In this document: positions 33,976 through 47,419 of the stretch, piece by piece
How positions within the stretch are numbered: position 1 is the stretch's first letter
How the letters are laid out: every line of letters begins with the position of its first letter
From: Crocodylus rhombifer
Lineage: Eukaryota; Chordata; Crocodylia; Crocodylidae
Direction of reading: 5' to 3'
Assembly: GCA_038503035.1 (NCBI GenBank)
Contig: JAVSML010025531.1
Location: 248,001-312,000, forward strand
DNA length: 64,000 nt
Program-made: the position numbers and the translations under genes
The notes under the pieces: generated by a model
Told to the model about the DNA's origin: nothing
Database searches by the model: none
The model's input: only the letters and a program-made list of their open reading frames with translations

Positions 33976-35255
33976 ACTCAGCAGTGTCATTCTGGAGTTC
34001 CCCCATCTTGTGAAAGGAGGAGCTAATGATGTCTATCATTAGTGATGTCACATTTCAGGTAAGCACCTTGTTGCAAAACTGTCTGCTTTCTCTTACCCAC
34101 GTTATGACCAGAAATTTAGTTCTGGTCCTGAAAATCCTTTTTCTTGCAAATATTGTCAGAACTGGTACTGTTCTGTATAGTGTTGAAAAGCTCCTATTTT
34201 CAAATAAAAAATAAAAAAACTTAATAAAAATGTCCTAATCTGCCATATTGGAGAGAAGCTGTCCTAAAACATGCCTTTGATTATTCCAGGCTCTCAGAAC
34301 TTGACTATTGATTATATTTATCCAGCCCAAAAAGGGCAGGGCCTGGATATAAACATATGTGATCATAGTAGTGTTATGGGACAACAGAATCCCTCTGCTT
34401 CATCCTTTGCAGTCATGAGAACAATTAACCAAGAAAGACAATAGTCTTTAGTAATTGCTACTTGGCTCTGCTCATTTCACTGTCGTATGCCAATTTTAAA
34501 AATGGTATAATTTAGAGCTGAGACTCCTTTTAATTTGTTTTAGAGACTTCTCATGGTCTACATTATGACACTGAGATGCAGCTAAATTAAGTGACTTGAG
34601 GAAAATTGCATAGAAAGTCTGTGGCAGAGGTAGGAATGGAATTTGGGTGTTTCCAAGTCATTGGTTAGCACTTAAGCCACTGGCTGTTCTTTCATTTGTT
34701 ATTCAGCATAAGAAAATTGTTTCTGTGAAACAAGTTCAAACTTTTATTATTTCAAAAGTTAATATCATAGTATACATGCAAAAACAAACAAACAATCTAA
34801 CCCCACCAAAAAACAAAAAGCTGCCTAAAATCCTACACAATACAAAGTAATGGTTAAGCATAATGTATATCCAGGAGAGACCTGGGTGAACATCATGGGG
34901 GGAGAGCTATGCTTATGAGTTTGCATTTTAACATGAATTAACTTACATTTTGTAGACAAATGGATTTACTGGTAGAAATGTTTGATAAAACCATACATTT
35001 TATGGAAATACATTTCATAATGTTCATAATTTAAAGCAAGTTTCTAATTTGAATTTGCAATGGATACGTAGTTTTGTAAAACAAAGAAAATTGTGTTTTC
35101 TCAGCTTGAAGTAATTCGCTCTCATTTCTTAGTTTATTGTTGCTTAGTCATATTTGGTCAGAAATTTTGGAGCGACTGAAGGCAATCATGAGCCAGGCCT
35201 TCAAACCACACCAAAATTGACTTTAAAATCCTCCTAGTTTTGCAGGTGTTGGTTG
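33976..35255. other. Anonymous AT-rich DNA
   Basis: No gene or repeat recognised. Confidence 0.5.
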
Positions 35256-35490
35256 TATCTGTGTTGGTCTAAGGACATAGGCAGATAAGGTTCTTTGGGT
35301 AAATGTGGTATTTTATTAGAATAACTAAATAGTTGGAAAAAATTGTTCTTTGCATGCTTTTGGGTACAAACACCCTTCTTCTGTTTAAATATAGGCACAA
35401 GAAGGGTGTTTGTACCTGCAAGCTTGCAAAGAACAATTTTTTTCAACTATTTATTTGGTCACATTTACCCAAAGAACCTTGTCTACTTAA
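35256..35490. mobile_element. Inverted-repeat Penelope-like terminal element with hammerhead-like motifs
   Basis: Two arms (about 35280-35383 and 35396-35486) are reverse complements over about 90 bp: both contain AAGAAGGGTGTTTGTACC, then 'gcaaagaacaattttttc.aactattta' and 'acatttacccaaagaacctt'. The minus-strand arm has CAGAAGA ... ACCCAAAAGCATGC and the plus-strand arm CACAAGAAGGGTGTTTGTAC ... CAAGCTTGC. These look like decayed forms of a hammerhead ribozyme core (CUGANGA - stem II - GAAA), known from Penelope-like elements. The head-to-head arrangement is why similar open frames appear on both strands. It does not encode protein. Confidence 0.5.
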
Positions 35491-38400
35491 AAAATCCTGG
35501 CATTCTGGAGTTCAATGTAAAAAACTCCAATTGTTTTGGCTAAGGTCAGGATTTCATCCCACAAGAGTTTAAGGAAAATAATAAACTAATTGGGGTTCAT
35601 TTGATTTACCTTTATAGTATTAGAGCATAGTCTGATCTATTTTTGCAACTGCGAATGCAAGTTTAAAAAAAATGAAAGCTGAAATTCTTATAAATATGTG
35701 AGTTCAGGAGCTGCTACCCTAAGAATGTCAAGTATCTCAAGACTTGCAATGCAGCCTTTGAAGATATGAATTGATTATAGATAGATAATACTGAACGTGC
35801 TCTAAAGTCATTTGGGTCTGAGTTCCATAGTACCTGACATTCTACTGGAAATTCTGCTGCATCATCTCAATTTTTAGAGGGTGTTTAAGGAGTTGAATAC
35901 AAAATCAATATTATACCCTCTGCAATATTTATGTTTTGTCCAACTTCTATTTTCCATGTTCCAAAACTTTCTTTTTATTGATTCTGCATAACTGTATCAG
36001 AGCAGCTATCAGGTTTAAAGCTGGAATAATGGAGTGGAAGACACTGGGAGCTTATTTTTCTTTTTGGTTTACTACCTCCTTTCACTTCCATTCTCTGTTG
36101 CTTCTTGTCCTCTTCTCACAGCCCATTGTACTCTCTACCAAGTGGCTGTTAGCTGTATAATAGTTAGTAGCTAACCACAAGAGAAGACAACTGGGTTTTT
36201 TCCCTTCTCACTTTGTCTCAGAGCCTAGGAGACTTTGTAAGGATCACACTGAAGCTTTTTGGTTCAAGCACTTGAAGTGGCAAGGAGAATTGGCAAACTA
36301 GTTATGCTGGAAATAAGAATACAGATACAGGGGTATGTGTATGTGATGACTGGAAACAGGTCCCCTTTTCAGGATTCTGTCACTTGATGAGTTTGACATA
36401 TGAGAATGGCAATGTATCAGTAGATTCTGGTTTTTAGAGGATGAGAATCTACTAGTAAATCCGTAATTAGGTCCATAGGCAGCTGCCTGCCCCATAAACA
36501 TATAAATAAAGTCACATTTCTGTGTTTCATAGCGCGGATCTGATGATAGCATATGGCCCAGAAGCTTTTAGGATTCTTTTCTGAAAACATTTATGCATCA
36601 TTAATACTCAGCCCTTCTGGTAGAGAATAAACCAGTGTTTTGGAGCATTCCTTTAACCATTGCCTTTCCTGTCTATCTCACTTTCCGTATTCCTTTTTAT
36701 TGTCAATGAAAGTGACATGAAAAGCAATCCAAGGTTATTTAGAACACTCATTTTAAATAATGAGCATCCATCCCATTACATTTTTTTCCCATTACAAAAT
36801 GACATTTGCAATCCAGGGGTTATATTTCACAGTGAGGCACAGGGTATTTATGTGGATCACTGCCATTCATATTAGCAAATACCTTTGTGAATCACCTTTC
36901 ACTTTAACCATCTTTTAAATATCGATGGATCGGTAGGATTCATTAATATTTTAATGGGCAGTTGGGCTTCTATTTGGGATACTTGAGTACCTATATTCAG
37001 AGTTGTAACTGGCCAGTAATATGTCCTGAAGGAGCAGCAACCAAGGCTTGTTGCTGGAGGAGATGTCACCTGACGTGCGAGTTGAGCAGCCAAAAAATCA
37101 TTGGTTTTTGGCAGCAAAAGAAAACGAAGTGACATCACTACCACTAGAAGTGAAGCACTGGATGATGCTCTTGCCTTGCATGTCGCAGCTGTTGGAGTTG
37201 GAAGAAGAAGGTGTGTGGATATGGGGGGGTATAAGCACCCCCATACTTCCATTCTGGCACCCCCCATACTGTTACGCACCACCCAGGGTTCATGCCCCAC
37301 TATTCATTGCTATGCTACTGCCTGTGTTTCCTTTTGTACATATGCATCTTTACAGAGTTACAAAATAAATGTGTGCTATAAGTGCAAAAATAAAAGTATA
37401 AATATTCATATTATGCATGCTTGTGTAGATAGTTCCTTTAAAAGAAACTTTCTCCCTAACTTACCTTTTTTATTTTTAAATATAGTTGAGAGAAACTATT
37501 TTTTTTCATACTTGGGCTGGTTATCCCCTTTAATTTCATGGTTGTAGAAATTGTTGAAGAATTTAGATTTTCTTCCTGGAAATTCTTTTATAAAATTACA
37601 TTTTAACGTCCTCCTCAATTTCTCTGGATTTGTCTCCTATAAGGGTTACATTCATCCTAAAGCAGTGATTTACTGCTAACTCTGTACCTCTAAAAATTTG
37701 TAGCTTATTGGTGTGGTGTATGCTTGGATTTATCCCTCTACAGCATACTGAAGGACTTCTGCCAGTGTGAAATTGCCTATTCCAATTGCCTGTGCCATGC
37801 AGATGGCACTGCTGGACTATAGTACTCCTGGCAGGAGCAGGAAAATTTTACATTATTATTATTATTATTATTGTTTTTGTTGGCAGAAAGAGAAGCTTAT
37901 AGACAAAAAGTACAACCACCAAATATATTTTTTTAGTCGAAGTTTACTTTGGTTTCTATAGCCAATTATTTCATGTTTCTTAGAAAGCTTGTATCAGTTT
38001 AGTGGCAGGTTTCTTGGATACTGCAGCATTCTGTTGTGATGGATTGGAAATTCTGCTGCAGTTTCTTTTGAAAACATTTCATTAATTAAATATGGAATAC
38101 AATCCATGCACTACCCTCTATTCTTTCTTTTTATATTAAACTCTATTAATTTTATGTTCTTCCCTCATTTTCAGTTTCCAAATTGTGAAAAACATTTTTG
38201 TTGTTATAACAGCATGACAGTATCATAGAGATTGTTGGGAATGAAGCTGGATGTTTTCACTGCCACAAAGGAAACATTTGGGGCTTTTGGCACCTGGAGA
38301 GGTATTGGAGGTTATTTGGACTTCTGCAATAAGCCCATTATGGAAATGTTTCTGCAGAAACGATGAACAGTTAAAGTTAACAATACTGACATTTGAAATT

Positions 38401-40584
38401 AGTCATCTTTGGGTTTCTGACTTGAGGATGATTCAAGGGAGTTTCTTTTTTGTACCTTGAAGGCACAAGGTTGTCTTGTGTATGTATTCACAATGGGTGC
38501 ACGTTCATGTCTAGGCAGTACATAGCAGAGTATTCATGCAAGCTTATGAGCCCATGTTGTAGGGATAATGGAATTGCTACCTGTCCATAAGTGACAAAAA
38601 CGCCACTTAATGTAGCTAGAAAGTTGCAATTTGAGTGCACAGAGTGAAACAAAATTCTACCTTCACTGTGGAAAAACATGGGGTCCAGGAATAAACCAGA
38701 AACTACCATTATACATCACCTTGCTTTTTCCCACTAAAAGCCTGTACTTGGAGCATCTTAAAATAAGAGGTTGGCCTCTTGAAAGATTGTTAAAGTGATA
38801 ATCATTGTTTTAAATCACTTGGAGGATAAATGGGGAAAGAACCTTCAAGAATTATGGTTGACAAAACATATACGGTAGTCTCTATGTTCAGAAGGATGCT
38901 AAAACCTTTCAATTTTTACTTTGATGAAGCAGTTTGAGGTTTCTTACTTCAGCTTTCTTCACAGGGAAAGAGAAACTTTGAGGACACACTACTGAGATGC
39001 AAACCTCATTTTCATGAGGCCTTCATGGGTTCTAGTGTTGCTTGAGCATTCTTCAGCTTAGTATTGTGCAAACAGTGTTTTCTGAAGAGATTTAAAGTGC
39101 ATGAAACCCACTATGTACTTCCCTATGTGCTTTTGACAGGACCAGTTAATTAAATTTAACTCATCAAGCTTTCAGGTTGCTTCAGAATTCTTCTGTACAG
39201 TACTTCTATGGCTCTTTACTTTCAGTGTAAGACCCAGTTAAGCAAGCCTTAGATTGAAAGCATGAATACCAGTAGGGCTTAAATATACCTGTAACCCATG
39301 CCAGCACACTAGGCTGGGTGATGCACTGGATTTTGGGTCCTCTGAGTGCCTGTAGCCCTGGGAGCCCCATTGGGTAGATCTTCTGACTGAGGTGTCCCAT
39401 GGAGAAGTGTTCCTCACCACCCAGGAATTCATTCCAACCCCAAGGAACACATTTGTTTCTTTAACATGTATAACCAATCTATATACAGGAAAAGGAATAA
39501 ATGAGCAAAAGGAAAAAAATATAATACCAATAGTTAATAGTAAAACTAACAATTTGGATAAAATTTACAACTGCAACATTAGGTAAATAATTCCAGCACA
39601 CTGGGTGGTTCCACTTATGTTAAACAACCTCAATAAATACATTCACCTGGTTTTAACTGTTTAAACAGTTCCCTTCCCATAATTCACTTGATTTCCTTCT
39701 ACTCGTAATCTACTTCCCATAACAATAAATGGCAACACAGCGATAACTATGATCCACCACCAGATGGTGGAGGTGAGGCTTCTGCTGTTCTGGGGAAAAT
39801 GGTCTCCTTCCTGGTAGCACAGTGAAACAAGCTCTAAACAGCAGCTGCAGGCAATGGTCTCCGTTTGTTTCCTTCCGGAAATATGCTTCCTGCAACACTA
39901 GTGATTAGGTGTCCCCTCAAGCACCCCTGCTGGTTTGTTTTCTTATAACCCACTCCCTCTTGGGGCTGTTTTCACTCATCACATTCGCCCTTGGACTGGC
40001 ATCCCTCTGCAGGTCTCTGACCCTGCAGCTCCAGCCTTCCCAGCTCAGATAGGGGCTTCCCACTGTAGGACTCTGATGCTTCTCCCAGCTCCAGCAAGCC
40101 TACCAGCTTGCTTATCAGCCCCTCCTCAAGCTTTCTCTGGCACCTATGTCCTTGGTTGCACAGCTCCAAACCTGGTGGGGAATCAGCTTCTCATGGGATG
40201 ACACAGGCTCTCCCCTGTCTTGATGTCTGCTCCCTGGGCAAGTTTTAGCTCAGTCGCCCTTGGCTGGGGGCTGAGTCTGTGCCCCCTCTTGCCAGGGCTG
40301 GAGATGGCTCCTCCCCAGCTGCTTCTTCTCTTTCCCCTCCCTCAGCTTTTTCTTATGGCTCAGTAGTAACCGATTAGAGCCTGTGGCTTAAAATGTGGGC
40401 TCTGGTCACAGCTCAAGTGCTCCAATAAAAAGCATGCACTGTGCACTGCATACTCTCTTGTCTGGTAAAGTTTATGCACCCTCTGCAAAGTTGCTGCCCT
40501 TTTCTTGCAGGGCAGATAAGTACAGCTCACCCACTCAGCTTGCAGCCAGGAAAGCTTTGCAGCTGTTAAATACCAATATGGTGA
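35491..40584. other. Five kilobases of anonymous DNA
   Basis: No supported gene. A small (ATT)n run lies at 37852-37872. The part from about 39200 to 40380 is richer in CT and may be an unrecognised repeat, but I could not define ends. A 148-codon frame at 37101-37547 lacks any domain. Confidence 0.45.
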
Positions 40585-40913
40585 TACAGCAAAACCTGTG
40601 TTATCCAGCACTTTACCAACTGGAAAGCTCCACTAACCAGCATCTGTTAATCTTCTGAGGGATGCGGCAAAAGTGAAACCGGAAGTCCCACTTCTGGTTT
40701 TGCTGTCGCGAGCTGGGTCTCACTTCCTGTGATTCTTCCTTGTGTACCGCAGCCCAGGGCAAAGCAAGCTACATGGGCCCCCCCTCCCTGTCCCCTGGCA
40801 CACTGACGCGAACACATAGTGCACTGGATGCGGCATATTTGATTAACTGGCATATTTGATTAACCGACATCCTCCATTCCCAGGGGATGCCAGATAACAG
40901 AGCTTTTACTGTA
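40585..40913. mobile_element. Pogo/Tigger-like MITE
   Basis: The element is 40587-40911 (325 bp). The left end CAGCAAAACCTGTGTTATCC and the reversed right end CAGTAAAAGCTCTGTTATCT match over about 24 bp and fit the terminal text of Tigger-type (pogo) transposons. It is flanked by the dinucleotide TA on both sides, as expected for Tc1/mariner-pogo insertions. It has no transposase frame. Confidence 0.8.
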
Positions 40914-41289
40914 TATACAAAACAACCTTTATAAAAACCTAATCATCACTAAATTTGCAGACTTCATGTATGTGTCCAGATGTAGTAAGCATTGCACTCG
41001 GTAATAAACTGTTAAATAAAATAAACTGTAATAACCTATGTGTATTCATGGGATATTGGTTCTCCATCTGGTATTTGAGCCTTCTCATGTATAAGTTGTT
41101 TGTACAGTTTTAATAATAAGGGCTTATTTCTTTAGTACTGAAAGTCCTGAATTCAGTAACCTGGACAAGCAGGGAGACTTCATGTGGCCAGATACAAATT
41201 TGTATTGTACAGTATAACCACACAAATTCAGAAAGCTTAAGACTGAGCACCTGCTGGAAATTTGAAAATTTCCAGCAAAGTGGGGTGAT
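40914..41289. other. Anonymous AT-rich DNA
   Basis: Nothing recognised. Confidence 0.45.
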
Positions 41290-41555
41290 GGATGGTGGTG
41301 GCAGCCACCATGTGCAGGCTTCTTCCTTTGCATCCAGAGAGGGCAGACGGGAGTGATGACCAGTCCCGGAGCAATGGCTGCACGTGGAATGGGGTAGTGG
41401 ATGGCTGCAATAGCTGCTGCGTGAAAGCTTCCCCCTCCACGTTGCAGGTGTGGGGGGAGCAGCGTCCGGTCCTGAAGCAACAGCCGCACACAGAGAGGGT
41501 TGGTGGATGGTGGTGGCAGCCACTGCATGCAAGTTTCTGCCTCTGTGCCTGGCAG
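41290..41555. repeat. Minisatellite, about 108-bp unit, 2.5 copies
   Basis: Units start with GGATGG at 41290, 41399 and 41505, spaced 109 and 106 bp. They share the order: GTGGCAGCCAC-type text, GCAAGCTTC-type text, a GGGCAGACGGGAGTGATGAC-like segment and GCAACAGCCGCAC-type text. The overlapping long open frames on both strands follow from this repetition and are not genes. Confidence 0.65.
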
Positions 41556-41890
41556 TAGTGTATTCTTTAAAGTGTCAGATTTTCAAGAATTCCTATTTTT
41601 GAATTATGAGGTTATACTGCATATATGTCTTTTATTATATATTTAAAAACACAGCAACTTGTTCTTATGCTGCTAAAGCATTTGAAACTCCTTTGCTTCT
41701 CCTTTAGAAGCCAAATGTAATAACTAGCGATACATTTAGGATGTTTGGAGAAACATCCAAATACTATATAGAGGTTTATCATACTGACAATTTGACAGTA
41801 TTCTTGATGGAAGATTCTGTTTATCCTTTTAATATATAAAAGTATCTAATATTAGAGTAATGGTTTACCCATGATGGTCCAGTTAAGGAT
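41556..41890. other. Anonymous AT-rich DNA
   Basis: Nothing recognised. Confidence 0.45.
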
Positions 41891-42030
41891 TTGTGTGGAT
41901 GATATATTTTATTAAAACAACTGTATGGTTGGGAATAGGTCGCCTGAAGAAGAATTCACCGCATTTACAAGCTTGTCTAGGTCTATCCCAAATGTAATGT
42001 TGGTTCAATAAAAGATATCACCCGCAAAAC
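41891..42030 (+). mobile_element. Penelope-like terminal remnant with partial hammerhead core
   Basis: CTGAAGA at 41944-41950 keeps the CUGANGA half of a hammerhead core. The GAAA half has become ACAA before GCTTG. Downstream 'gttggttcaataaaagatatcac' and upstream 'gatatattttattaaaacaac' are inverted to each other, so the remnant is again palindromic, as at 35.3 kb. Confidence 0.4.
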
Positions 42031-45000
42031 CTCCTAGTTCATGCTTATTCTGTACATTCTTTTGGGATTATATTTCTAGGGTTCCTTGCAAGTCACCATA
42101 GCTATTAGAATTCTGTTATGGAAATGGAAATGTTGCAAATGAATGCATGCTTAATAACATTTTTATTAGCGTTTTAGGCATATCACACTTAATGATGGCT
42201 AGTTGCCCTCTGGTAAATCATTTTTTTTGTCTCACACAATGAAAAAGTGGTTTTTATCCAATTTAATGGCTTCATGTCTTACAGAGAATGAAAAACAAAA
42301 ATAAAAAATTCTCAGAAATTCACAGTAAATCTCCCATGCAAAAAATGGGAGAATGAACCTTTAATATTAAAAAAAATTACCCCTCCAGAAAGGGTTTGGA
42401 AGCTGCTCCAGATATAGGAATGTGTATACAAAATGACAAACTTTTTGAGCCTTTCCAAGAGAAAGAAGAAACAGAAAATGGGACAACTGGAGCAGTATTA
42501 GTAGAGACTTTAGGAGTAGTCACTGGAGGACAGCCAGGTGTTTGTTGTCATGTCAGATTCTTTCCTTTTGAGGACAGAGTTATTTGGACTTGCTTGGTAG
42601 GAGAGTTAAGGAGGCAGACAGTTGACTTATAGGCTGGTGGACGGTATGCTCTAAAATGCACTTGATGGTGATGGGTGTAGAAGGGTTAATCAAGGTTTCA
42701 GTTCACACCTCAGTAAGAATTTATATCTTAGAAATTATACTTGACTGTAATTTTCTTTGGAAACCAATATGACAACCAGGGAACCATTACAACATTAAAG
42801 ACATGAAAATGGAAATCACTAAATTATAGTTTTCAGAGTAGTGATAGAAAAATGTATTGCAGAATGATAAAGATATAAGGTGGAAGAGTATGGCTTCTCA
42901 ACTTTGAATCAGAAGAAACTAGACATGCATTATATGAAAGTGTATGGGGACCATTTTGGTTAAAATAGCCTTTAAATTTTTTATTGATGAATCTAACTCC
43001 TGAAGCAGCTTGAAATAATTCCCATTGACAGTCATGACTCTTTAATTATGAGGGCACAGCTAATCAGCTGAAAGCTGCCCTCTTGCTGAGTTCTGTCAAA
43101 AAATGGTCTTGACATCAACGTATTTTTTTTTCTTTCTTCTTGTAAGCAGCCAGAACTATGGAGTTATCATTTTCTTTTCTGGGCTTGGGGAAACTCAGTG
43201 TTATGATAGTTCAAGTGACTTATTTTAATGCCAAGATCACCAATCAAGCTGGTATTTTTTGGAAGGGAACTAAGTTCGGTAGTAGTAGGGCATATTTTAT
43301 ATGATATTTGCTAGCTACACAGGTGGTGAGGACCCACCCTTGCTGTACAAATTTATATAGCCTTTCTTTGTTAAATACAGTATACATTTCATACAACTTA
43401 CTGTATAATTGCCTTGATTATACAAGAAAAAAGTGTCTGGGATTAATCAAAGCACTCCTAACTCATTGATTTTAATAATCATTATTTTCCCCCTTACAAA
43501 GTGCAGGTGCTTGGCTTGAGTGTGAGAATAACTATGCTTATCTTCAAGCTTTGATTAATATCTAATTCTGTTGCATCATGTAAAGAGCTAATCAGATATT
43601 TAATTTGGTAATCAGTTTCTCAATTTGATTAGTGACATATTAATCACTTAAATATATGGCATTTTTAATTTTAAGTTTGTGACTTTATTGGCACAATTTA
43701 CTTTGGGGCAGTGGGGAGAGGTGCAAGTGCTCTGTGCTTCCTGATAAGAACTTATGGAAGCATTGTGTCTGAGGCAGGGGCAGTGTCTTCGAAGAGCCCT
43801 GGGGAGAACATGCACACAACAGAAGAGCAATTACTTATACAATACAACGTGGGTTCTAATGTTTTCTTTTCTCCACTGGATGGTTCAAAATGGTAGGGAG
43901 GGAGAAGCTGTGATGCTTTCCCTACTTCTTGACTAGGAGTTCAGTGAGACTCCTGTTCAGCAGGTGTTTTGCAGGTTCTGTTTCTAGAAAGCAGTATTTC
44001 CCGAAGTATTGTGTACCAATACATGCTGGTTTGAATCAGTAGAGATTGTGAGTGACCACCTCTAAAAATTAAGATAATAGTAATTAATGTGTTCCATTGT
44101 TTTACCCTGCAATTAATGAATGTACTATTCTGATATTGTGTATTGTGATCAAAAGTGAAATGCTTATCAAGGGGGCCAAGATTTCATTTTATACATAGAC
44201 TACAGCCATTGTTACCATGACTAGTAGAACCTTCTTGTAGCCCCCATGGAAGTGTTCATAGGCTGCCTGTCCAAATATGTCTCCCATATATTCTTTTATT
44301 CCGTGATTCTTACTGCTTTTTTTTCTAATGAAACAATCAAACCTTACTTCATCAACTTGCTGCTTAATGTCTAGTCTCCACTTCTCTTCTCCCCTCTTTC
44401 CTTTTCTGAACACTTCTTTACTGCTTGGATCTCAGGGGCTCTTAACTATGCCTGGTGTTTATGAAGGATTAGGAGAAGACAGCAATCCCAGAACCACAAA
44501 GTTAGGTATTGTGTGACCTTTAACTGAAACGATACAGTGTCTGAGAGGCATAAATGGGGTCATGCAGAGGAAAAGTTTGGGAAGCACTAGCATAGAAGAA
44601 CGCTAGCTGTCTAAATTTCAGCCCAAATACAATAGAAGTACTTTTAATTGTGGGCTGAAGAAAACAGCCAGAAGAAATGGCAAGGGTAACACTTGGCAAT
44701 GACTGTTTAATGTTTCAGAGGGTTGACTAAGTCCTTATCTGCTTCAAATAAACTAGGTATCAGCAGTAGCCAAAGAATACACTTTTTTTTCCATTTGGGT
44801 TTGCTAGAAGTTGGCAGTTATAGATCTTGTCACAGTTTTCCAAACAATAAAGTCCATGCTGATGATAGGCGATGAAGCTGTTTTTTGTCCTTTTCTCCCT
44901 GAAACTGGGATGGGTCTGAGGGAATGGCAAACTCCTAGAGATGTAAGTCTGAGGGCTGGGTTAGGACTTCTTACTGGAGGGTTATAGACCCTGTTTTTCC

Positions 45001-47032
45001 TCTTGGTCTGAAAGTTCGTTGTCCAATTGTGTCTCAGTGGTCATGATTATTCTTAATGAATACAGGTATTTCCTAAAGTGATGGCACTGAATTTGTTTTT
45101 AATTGGTTAGAGAGACTCTGAGTTGACTTCTCAATATAGTCTCAATAATAATTTTCTTTTGTATATATAAATAATATCTGTTTCTGTAATTCCTAGATGC
45201 TTCATATATACAAATAGAAAAACCTGGATGAAGTCAATAAGAACAGAGTCAGTGTTTTGTTTTTGTTTGGTTTGGTTTGGTTTGGTTTATCTGCCCAGTT
45301 AGCCCTAGAAGTTTCTAATACAGGGCCAGTTTGGGCCTGTGTTAGTGAGGGATTGAGTGAGGTATGGTAGAGGGGCCCCTCCAAATGACACAGACTGCAG
45401 GAATGCTCTCTGGGGGAAAAATGAAGAGGGAATATCCCAAACTGTGATATGATAATACCTACAAGGTGGCATGAACCTGGTAACAAGATGCAGTTTGTAG
45501 TCCCTCTAGGTCTGGCTGTGAGTTGCCAGCCAGAAGAGAAGAGGGTAAATGCTTCATCTCATTCAGTACACTTGAAGTCTTGGTGGTATTATTACTCATT
45601 TGGTATCAATAGTCCAGGAGCACAAAAACTGGAATTCTGCCTGCTTCCTGAGTGTCAGAATGGGAGAAGTCCCTGAATGCTTCCCTTATCTACTCAGAGG
45701 CCACCAGAAGCTGTGGAAAACCTACCGTAATAAATATTTCCATTGAATACTACAGGTATTTTTGTCTTCCAGTAAGCATGGATACTTGCTTATGCTGACT
45801 AAATGAGGTATAGTGATGATTATTCATGCACAAAAGGGAATATTTTATCAGCCCTCTTAATAAATAGGTATCTTCTAATAAACCTAATGTACTCTAAGTA
45901 ATTAAAAGCATGCTGGAAGAAAATATAAAAAGTTAGTTTTTAGCAGTGGTGTAATGTTTAAAATAACCTGATACTTTTATCACATAATAGATAATTTTGC
46001 ATCTTCCTTATAAAGAACAAGCTAAAGTTATAAGCTTACTGTAAAGACTATGATAATGGCATGCAGAGTGGCATTGACATCAGCCTGGTGGCTCTTGCCA
46101 TCACTGGAATCACACTAGTAGTAACTATTTAATTCTAATGCAGTAAGATAGCTTGGAAGTAAATGATACATTTTTTGTTAGCAATTATTTAGCACAACCC
46201 CAAACTACAAACTAAATTTACATAATAATTTGTCACTTGTATACTTATAGGGCGTGTAAATGGAAATAAAGGAAAGAAAATGGTTTTAAAAAGATGGAAT
46301 ATTTGCATTTATTTCAACTATTAACATATTAAAGGCCTTTAAATAAAAATAAACTATAAACAGATTTCAGTTTTTAAACATTAAGTAAGTTCGCATGCAG
46401 TATTATAACAATATTCCATCAGAGCTATTACCTGATGTAAAAGAAAGTAGATGAATGGGAATACATTTTTCTCAATACTTAGGTATGCAAAGCCTTTAAA
46501 AAAATAATTGAACATATGCAATGAATTTTATGTAAAAGGATTTGAGCACCAATACATTGGGCCAACTGTTCTGCTGTAGCTCTGTTTATATCAATGTGAA
46601 CGGAGTCTGTGATTCAAATTAATGTGTGCCAGGGATGAATTTGGCCTCTTCCCTGAGGCAGTAAATCAAAAAAAAAATCAATTAATTACTTTTTAAAAAT
46701 AAAATCTTTATGAATCAGTGTTATATAACTTTCAAAACATTAGCAGCTGACTGAAAGTAGAGCATTTAATAAGCAACTACATGAATGTATTTAACTTTGT
46801 TCTTTCTTTTTTTTATGGGATAAAGATGATTAGGCTTCCTAATCAAATGGCACCATTTGGTCACCTTTGCACTCATTTGCTGGATCATTGATAATACTCT
46901 AACTGCTTTATCAAATAATGGGAATGCACTGGCAAGCTTACTGCAGGAAATCCAGTAAATTACTCTCTCCTGACAAGAAAGAATGACAAACTATGGAAGC
47001 CTTACCATTTAAGCCTAAATTCAGTTACTTAC

Positions 47033-47033
<1 letters not shown>
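42031..47033. other. Five kilobases of anonymous DNA
   Basis: No supported gene, RNA or transposon end, apart from a (TTTGG)n run listed separately. MIR-like phrases near 46600-46640 (GAATTTGGCC) are too short to call. Confidence 0.45.
45261..45288 (+). repeat. (TTTGG)n microsatellite
   Basis: About five consecutive copies of a TTTGG pentamer. Confidence 0.85.

Positions 47034-47066
<33 letters not shown>
47034..47066 (+). repeat. (TA)n microsatellite
   Basis: An uninterrupted TA run of about 33 bp. Confidence 0.95.
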
Positions 47067-47069
<3 letters not shown>

Positions 47070-47419
47070 GAACTATATTGTATACAACCAGTACAGCTAT
47101 CTTTAATTTAATCCCTAAATTAAAGTGTTGCTTCTGTCTTACTTAATCTCCTGAATTTTCTAAATAACCCATTTCCCAGTTCATTGTTTGAATCCTCCAA
47201 TTTTGTCACAGTATGTACTGGTAACATCAGAACTGCAGTGATGCTACTACTATTTTTCATGTTTGATACTACAGTGTCAAACATCAATTCCACAGTGTAT
47301 ATTAAACAAGATCACTTGTTTTTATGCACTGTCTCTAGGAAGGAAATATTGCTGTCTGATAACCAGATCCTCAGCCTGGAACAATGGGCATTTTTACACA
47401 TGCAAGTGCCACAGTGCTG
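47067..47419. other. Anonymous DNA
   Basis: No gene; open frames that begin here run into the foldback element. Confidence 0.4.

Noticed and set aside
46600..46640. MIR-type SINE
   Set aside because: Only short phrases (GAATTTGGCC and similar) match; no tRNA-derived head with A and B boxes is visible.
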